Part shown: piece by piece, positions 7,258-12,679 of the stretch
Numbering within the stretch: the first letter of the stretch is position 1
Layout: each line of letters begins with the position of its first letter
Assembly: GCF_030271215.1 (NCBI RefSeq)
Contig: NZ_JASNGB010000082.1
Location: forward strand, 1 to 12,679
Direction of reading: 5' to 3'
DNA: 12,679 bases
Source: Deinococcus rhizophilus
GTDB lineage: Bacteria > Deinococcota > Deinococci > Deinococcales > Deinococcaceae
Position numbers and translations under genes: made by a program
The notes under the pieces: model-generated
Database searches by the model: none
What the model was told of the DNA's origin: nothing
The model's input: the letters and a program-made list of their open reading frames with translations, nothing else

Positions 7258-7614
7258 TCAGTCGTCGGTGCGCGGTTCCTGCGGGATCAGCCGCACCAGC
7301 CACACGGTCAGCGCCGCGAGCAGCACGCTGGAGATCGCGCTGGGCCACAGCAGTTCCCGCTCTCCGCCCAATGCCGCGTCCAGCGCGGTCATCAGCACGA
7401 ACAGCTGAATCGTCCAGAACACCAGGCAGAAGGCGAACAGCACCCCCAGGATCAGGCTGCGCTGGGCATAGCGGGGCCGGGGGCGACTGACCGGGGGTGG
7501 CCCGGTGCGCGGCTGGCTGGGCAACTCACTGATCCGGGTGTCCCGGTGCTGCAACTCCGGGCGGGGCGACGTGGGTTCCTGAAGGTCGGGGCGTGGCGTG
7601 TCCGAGCGGGTCAA
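7258..7614 (-). CDS. Small two-helix membrane protein of the nar operon
   Basis: This is a 118-aa protein, using a TTG start at 7614 whose bases overlap the Rieske stop (TTGA). GGAGG lies 9 nt upstream, which is why I prefer this to starts farther inside the Rieske gene. The first ~65 residues are polar and rich in Pro and Arg, probably cytoplasmic. Two hydrophobic segments follow, SLILGVLFAFCLVFWTIQL and SSVLLAALTVWLVRL, with a short GGERELLWP link. No cysteine or histidine pattern suggests a cofactor. I do not recognise the family firmly; similar two-helix proteins occur beside Rieske or cytochrome-type complexes. Its place between the Rieske protein and NarK suggests a small subunit or assembly factor of the membrane reductase complex. 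Confidence 0.8.
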   Translation of the reverse strand: MTRSDTPRPDLQEPTSPRPELQHRDTRISELPSQPRTGPPPVSRPRPRYAQRSLILGVLFAFCLVFWTIQLFVLMTALDAALGGERELLWPSAISSVLLAALTVWLVRLIPQEPRTDD

Positions 7615-8129
7615 TGCCCACCACCTCCCACGGCCCAGAGTTCGCCGTCCCGGACTTCGAGCTCGACCACGTTCAGTCCGCGCTGGGGCGGTCCCGAAAT
7701 CACGTCGCCCGTCTTCGCGTCGAAGAAGCCCTCGTGGCAGGGGCACTCCAGCACCCTGTCATGGGGTTCGTAGTACACCGCGCAGCCCAGGTGCGGGCAC
7801 TTCTGGCCGTAGGCGCTAAAAGACCCGTCCTCGTGGCGTACCAGCAGCGAGTACTGCCCCTTTTCCGGGAACTCGAAGGCCTTGGACGTGCCGGGCGGAA
7901 AGTCCTCCACCCGGCCCAGCCGCAGCGGTTCGGCCTCGCGCACGGGCTTCACCGCGCTGCCCACCCCCGCGATCAGGGTGGTGCCCACCGCCATCCCCAC
8001 GCTGCTCAGGCCCAGAAAGCGGGTGAACTCGCGCCGCGAGACGTAGTCGGTGGCGTCCCAGTCCACGCTGAAGTCGTCCTTCCAGTGGGGCGGGTGCTTG
8101 AGGATCTTCTTCTTGCCGGACTTGGTCAC
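7611..8129 (-). CDS. Rieske [2Fe-2S] protein with twin-arginine-like N-terminal anchor
   Basis: This is a 172-aa Rieske protein. Cluster ligands are C111 and H113 in CPHLGC and C129 and H132 in CPCH; C116 and C131 supply the extra disulfide of the bc1/b6f class. After CPCH the sequence is EGFF instead of the GS-x-Y of high-potential Rieske proteins, so the Ser and Tyr hydrogen bonds are missing and a lower potential is expected. The N-terminus is long and charged, then [10 protein letters not shown] (R32, R33) and a hydrophobic stretch 42-60, consistent with Tat export and retention as an anchor. The GTG start overlaps the ferredoxin stop (GTGA) and has GGAGG 6 nt upstream. It is probably an electron carrier between the quinol-oxidising membrane part and another acceptor, but since the Mo subunit looks cytoplasmic, how it would reach it is unresolved. 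Confidence 0.92.
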   Translation of the reverse strand: MTKSGKKKILKHPPHWKDDFSVDWDATDYVSRREFTRFLGLSSVGMAVGTTLIAGVGSAVKPVREAEPLRLGRVEDFPPGTSKAFEFPEKGQYSLLVRHEDGSFSAYGQKCPHLGCAVYYEPHDRVLECPCHEGFFDAKTGDVISGPPQRGLNVVELEVRDGELWAVGGGGH

Positions 8130-8788
8130 AGGCGACCTCCAGTCAGACCGGGTTGGGCCTGGGGCAGCGGCTCCAGATGGGCGAAGGGGTCGAGGTGGTC
8201 GAAGGCGTCGGGCTCGAACCGCGCATCCATATGCGAGATGACGTCCATGTCCAGGCCGATCTCGCCTTCCGGCAGCACGATGAAGACCTTGGTCGTGATG
8301 GTCTGGGCGCCGAACTGGAAGGTGTTGGTCGGGGTGCCCTTGCGCCGGGCCTGGAACTCCTCCAGCGTGCCGTAAAACAGCGCCTCGGACGGGCACACGC
8401 TCGCGCACATCGGCTTTTGCCCGATCGACGTGCGGTCGTAGCACATGTCGCACTTCAGCATCTGGTCGATCTCCGGGTAGTAGCGCGGCACGCCGAAGGG
8501 GCAGGCGTTCACGCAGTTCGAGCACCCGATGCAGCGCGGGGCCTGGCTGGACTGCACGATGCCGTCCTCGGTGCGCTTGATCGCGTCCGCCGGGCACACC
8601 GCCGCGCAGGTCGGCAGGTCGCAGTGCATACACACCATCGGGGCCGTCTGGGTGCTGGAGCCGCGCTCGATGTGCTCGAGGTGAATCATCGACTTGCCCT
8701 TGTGGGTGGCGCACTCCGAGCACGCCTGCATGCACGCCTTGCACCCGATGCAGCGGATGGGGTCGACGAAAAAGCGAAGGTCAGACAT
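8126..8788 (-). CDS. Four-cluster [4Fe-4S] ferredoxin-type electron-transfer subunit (NarH/NrfC/DmsB-like)
   Basis: This is a 220-aa protein with 16 cysteines in four ferredoxin groups: C13/C16/C19/C23; C53/C56/C61/C65; C86/C89/C92/C96; and C113/C116/C128/C132. This arrangement is that of the iron-sulfur subunits that wire molybdopterin catalytic subunits to a membrane quinol dehydrogenase (DmsB, NrfC, NarH family). There is no signal peptide, so it is cytoplasmic or carried with a partner. All four groups keep four cysteines, unlike NarH where one is a 3Fe-4S cluster with a Trp. I chose ATG 8788 with GGAG 7 nt upstream over a TTG at 8800. The last ~85 residues are acidic and partly disordered. 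It is the clear electron bridge between the membrane protein at 11224-12336 and the catalytic subunit. Confidence 0.95.
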   Translation of the reverse strand: MSDLRFFVDPIRCIGCKACMQACSECATHKGKSMIHLEHIERGSSTQTAPMVCMHCDLPTCAAVCPADAIKRTEDGIVQSSQAPRCIGCSNCVNACPFGVPRYYPEIDQMLKCDMCYDRTSIGQKPMCASVCPSEALFYGTLEEFQARRKGTPTNTFQFGAQTITTKVFIVLPEGEIGLDMDVISHMDARFEPDAFDHLDPFAHLEPLPQAQPGLTGGRL

Positions 8789-8902
8789 GGATGGCTCCAA
8801 TCAGGCGGGTCGAGGCGTCGAGAGGTCGAGGCGCCGAGGAGCGTGCGAGGTCGTTCTCGACTTCCCGGCCTCTCGACCTCTCGACCGGACGAACGTCCGC
8901 CC
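8789..8902. repeat. Intra-operon gap with a 14-bp perfect inverted repeat
   Basis: This is the only long gap inside the minus-strand operon. GTCGAGAGGTCGAG (8817-8830) is exactly complementary to 8872-8885 across 41 nt, and part of the interior can also pair (8833-8836 with 8866-8869). GTCGAG occurs three times on the left (8809, 8817, 8825) and CTCGAC three times on the right (8856, 8872, 8880). There is no T-run, so it is not a plain terminator. It may be an mRNA processing or stabilising hairpin that sets the ratio between the catalytic subunit and the genes after it, or a copy of a genome-wide small repeat element. No gene is visible in it. Confidence 0.8.
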
Positions 8903-11223
<2,321 letters not shown>

Positions 11224-11224
<1 letters not shown>

Positions 11225-12336
11225 TACATGAACTCCTTGCCGGTCACGGCGAATTGATTCAGGGTCATCAGCTTGCGGCGGCAGCCCGGGCAGAGGTTCT
11301 GCCAGTTGTCCACCTGACTGTGGCGGTAGTCGAAGCCCAGTTCGGGCAGCATCGCCTTGAGGTCACCGCGCTGGAGTTCGGAGGTGTACTCGGTGCCGCA
11401 GCGGGCACAGGCGGCCTGCGGACCGTTCGCTCCGGCGGCCTTGTAGAACCACACGCCGAGGTTGGCGATGCGCTGGAAGATGTGGAAGAACTTGCCAAAG
11501 GGCAGGTACAGCAGCCACAGGTACACCGTCACGGCGTGGATGGTCGTGAGGAAGTAGTAGAACTTGCCCTCGATGAACATGTTGCTGACGGTCAGGAACA
11601 TGCCGGTGACCGACACCGCGAACAGCAGGATCAGCGGCATGATGTCGTTGTCGAAGCGCTGGGTGGCGATCTCGGCCTGATCCTTGATGCGGCGGCCCAG
11701 GATCAGGGCGATCCCCGCCAGGCACAGCACCGCCGCCACGTTCAGGCCGTGCATGATCAGCCAGCCCAGCAGGCTGCGGGCCGGAAAGGTGAAGAACTCC
11801 AGCCTCTGCCCGAACAGGACGATCAGGTAGTCGGACGGGTTGGTGAAGTCGCTCTCGAAGCGCAGCCAGCCGAAAGTGAGCGGGAACGTGATCGCAATGG
11901 CGATCAGGCAGCCCCAGAAGATCAGCTGGTGCGCCAGCCAGCGGCCCCGCGACCGCTTGCGGATGAAGCGCTGTTCGATCAGCTTCTCCCAGCCCATCTT
12001 GAAAAAGAGGCCGGTGTTGCGGATGCGCTGCCCCGGCTGCCAGAACAGCTCCCAGCCCCGGCGCCAGTAGGTGCGGGTGGGCGGGCGCTGGAGCCAGACC
12101 ACGTAGCGGTACACGATGCCGAAGATGGCGAACACCGTGGCGAAGGCGTACCCCGCGAGCGCCCCGTCGAAGCCGTGGAAGCGCTGCGAGCCGAGGTAGA
12201 TCGAGAGCGTGACCAGCGCGGCGACGATCAGCCCCCAGATCACCCCCCGGCGGTCGAGGGTCACGTCCATGCCCGGCACCGGGACGGGCGGCGGGTCGCG
12301 GCGGGGAGGGAGGGCGGCTCCGGTGGGCTTAAGCAT
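11224..12336 (-). CDS. NarI-like membrane cytochrome subunit with C-terminal CxxC/CxxC module
   Basis: This is a 370-aa protein with about six membrane helices (roughly 31-50, 57-82, 134-156, 188-214, 231-250 and 261-282). Histidines in or beside helices, H136 (LAHQLIF), H196 (IMHGLNV), H267 (TTIHAVTV) and H285 (FFHIFQR), are placed like the haem b ligands of NarI/DsrM-type quinol dehydrogenases. The last 70 residues form a soluble module with C310-x2-C313 and C349-x2-C352, like a zinc ribbon or rubredoxin-type iron site. I chose ATG 12336 with AGGAG 8 nt upstream; it overlaps the end of the 65-aa gene by 8 nt (ATGCTTAA). It likely oxidises menaquinol and passes electrons to the ferredoxin and molybdopterin subunits. 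Haem binding is inferred from His placement, not proven. Confidence 0.85.
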
Positions 12337-12526
12337 GGTTCTTCTCCTGGCCCGCAAGGGAGTCGAGCAGGCCCGGCAACTCGCGCACATCGGCGACGAG
12401 GCGTTCGGCTCCGTCCCGCAAGGATTTGAGGCGGCCCTGCCACGCACCCGAGGCGTCCCGCCAGACGGACATCACGAATTCGGGCCGCCCGGGGGGAGGC
12501 TGCCGCTCAGGAGGGGTGTCGGCCAT
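12329..12526 (-). CDS. Small soluble protein, first gene of the nar operon (65 aa)
   Basis: This product begins with a Pro-rich tail (MADTPPERQPPPGRP) followed by FVMSVWRDASGAWQGRLKSL, then a helix and LPGLLDSL. The pattern of an aromatic-Val-x-x-x-Trp-Arg strand, Gly-x-Trp-x-Gly-Arg strand and C-terminal Leu-rich helix resembles a widespread family of small proteins of unknown function that I know only by pattern. It overlaps the membrane subunit gene by 8 nt and starts 20 nt after the regulatory motif, so it is the operon leader gene. No good Shine-Dalgarno precedes its ATG, similar to the first narK, which hints at a short leader or unusual initiation for both motif-controlled genes. Confidence 0.7.
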   Translation of the reverse strand: MADTPPERQPPPGRPEFVMSVWRDASGAWQGRLKSLRDGAERLVADVRELPGLLDSLAGQEKNHA

Positions 12527-12546
12527 GCGGGGAGTGTGCCCGGCCC

Positions 12547-12564
12547 GACTTACAAGCGGCTAAC
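12547..12564 (-). promoter_or_regulatory. Nar motif copy 2, upstream of the reductase operon
   Basis: Read on the minus strand this is GTTAGCCGCTTGTAAGTC, differing from copy 1 (1408-1425) only at positions 5 and 10. It ends 20 nt before the ATG of the first operon gene. The core is TTA-N8-TAA, less symmetric than copy 1. I could not find a convincing -35/-10 pair around it on this strand, so it either contains the -10 region or belongs to a promoter that depends on an activator. Confidence 0.6.
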
Positions 12565-12599
12565 AGGGCGGGCCCAGAACCTCCCCTGAACGCGCCAAG

Positions 12600-12611
12600 T
12601 AACTTGCGTTA
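12600..12611. promoter_or_regulatory. Short palindrome TAAC-TTGC-GTTA, possible operator
   Basis: TAAC (12600-12603) and GTTA (12608-12611) are inverted around TTGC. The palindrome overlaps the -35 of the rightward promoter at 12604-12632 and lies about 36 nt upstream of nar motif copy 2, so a protein bound here could act on both directions. It is short enough to arise by chance. Confidence 0.4.
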
Positions 12612-12632
12612 ATAGACACCACCGGACATAAT
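12604..12632 (+). promoter_or_regulatory. Sigma-70-like promoter facing right, out of the window
   Basis: TTGCGT (12604-12609) and CATAAT (12627-12632) are separated by exactly 17 nt, a good match to housekeeping promoters in an otherwise GC-rich stretch. It would transcribe a gene beginning beyond the right edge, divergent from the nar operon; GAGGAG at 12668-12673 may be part of that gene's ribosome site. The rest of 12527-12679 holds nothing else I can identify. Confidence 0.55.
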
Positions 12633-12679
12633 CTGAAGGCTCATCCTGGGTTTCAGGGAGTTGGGGTGAGGAGCAGGGA

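Noticed and set aside
6460..7773. A 437-codon plus-strand open frame opposite the second narK
   Set aside because: Same reasoning: antisense of a certain gene, no domain, no ribosome site.
8789..8902. Reading the 8817-8885 inverted repeat as an intrinsic terminator or CRISPR repeat
   Set aside because: There is no T-run on either strand, the loop is 41 nt, and there is no regular repeat-spacer pattern.

Overview
This is a very GC-rich chromosomal window. It most resembles a Deinococcus, judging from base composition, tight 4-nt start/stop overlaps, GTG and TTG starts, and the type of nitrate-reductase gene set. That assignment is inference; no marker gene proves it. Most of the window is one nitrate uptake and reduction locus.

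Layout. (1) Positions 1-1353 (+) hold the 3' part of a secreted or surface parallel beta-helix protein, cut by the left edge and apparently unrelated to the rest. (2) Positions 1408-3591 (+) hold a compact unit: an 18-bp regulatory motif, a NarK-type nitrate/nitrite transporter, a 57-aa acidic proline-rich protein, and an FmdE-family metal-binding protein. (3) Positions 3605-12526 (-) run head-on into that unit. In transcription order this strand has a 65-aa protein, a multi-haem-ligand membrane subunit with a C-terminal CxxC/CxxC module, a cytoplasmic NarB/NasA-like molybdopterin nitrate reductase (4Fe-4S, Cys Mo ligand), a 114-nt gap with a long inverted repeat, a four-cluster ferredoxin subunit, a Rieske protein, a small two-helix membrane protein, a second NarK, a strong intrinsic terminator, a GAF-Cys-SARP/BTAD regulator, and an AAC(2')-like GNAT acetyltransferase. 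(4) Positions 12527-12679 are a control region. It has a second copy of the 18-bp motif facing the reductase operon, a palindrome, and a sigma-70-like promoter pointing right, out of the window.

How it may work together. NarK proteins import nitrate (and export or exchange nitrite). The cytoplasmic Mo enzyme reduces it with electrons from a membrane quinol-oxidising module through the ferredoxin subunit and perhaps the Rieske protein. The SARP regulator, with a cysteine cluster able to hold a metal centre, is the obvious candidate controller. The motif at the head of both transcription units (16 of 18 bases identical, same orientation, 19 and 20 nt before the start codon) ties them into one regulon. 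The most novel aspect is the hybrid enzyme: an assimilatory-type catalytic subunit with respiratory-type membrane, ferredoxin and Rieske partners, and no NarJ chaperone, NarG or nitrite reductase gene in view.
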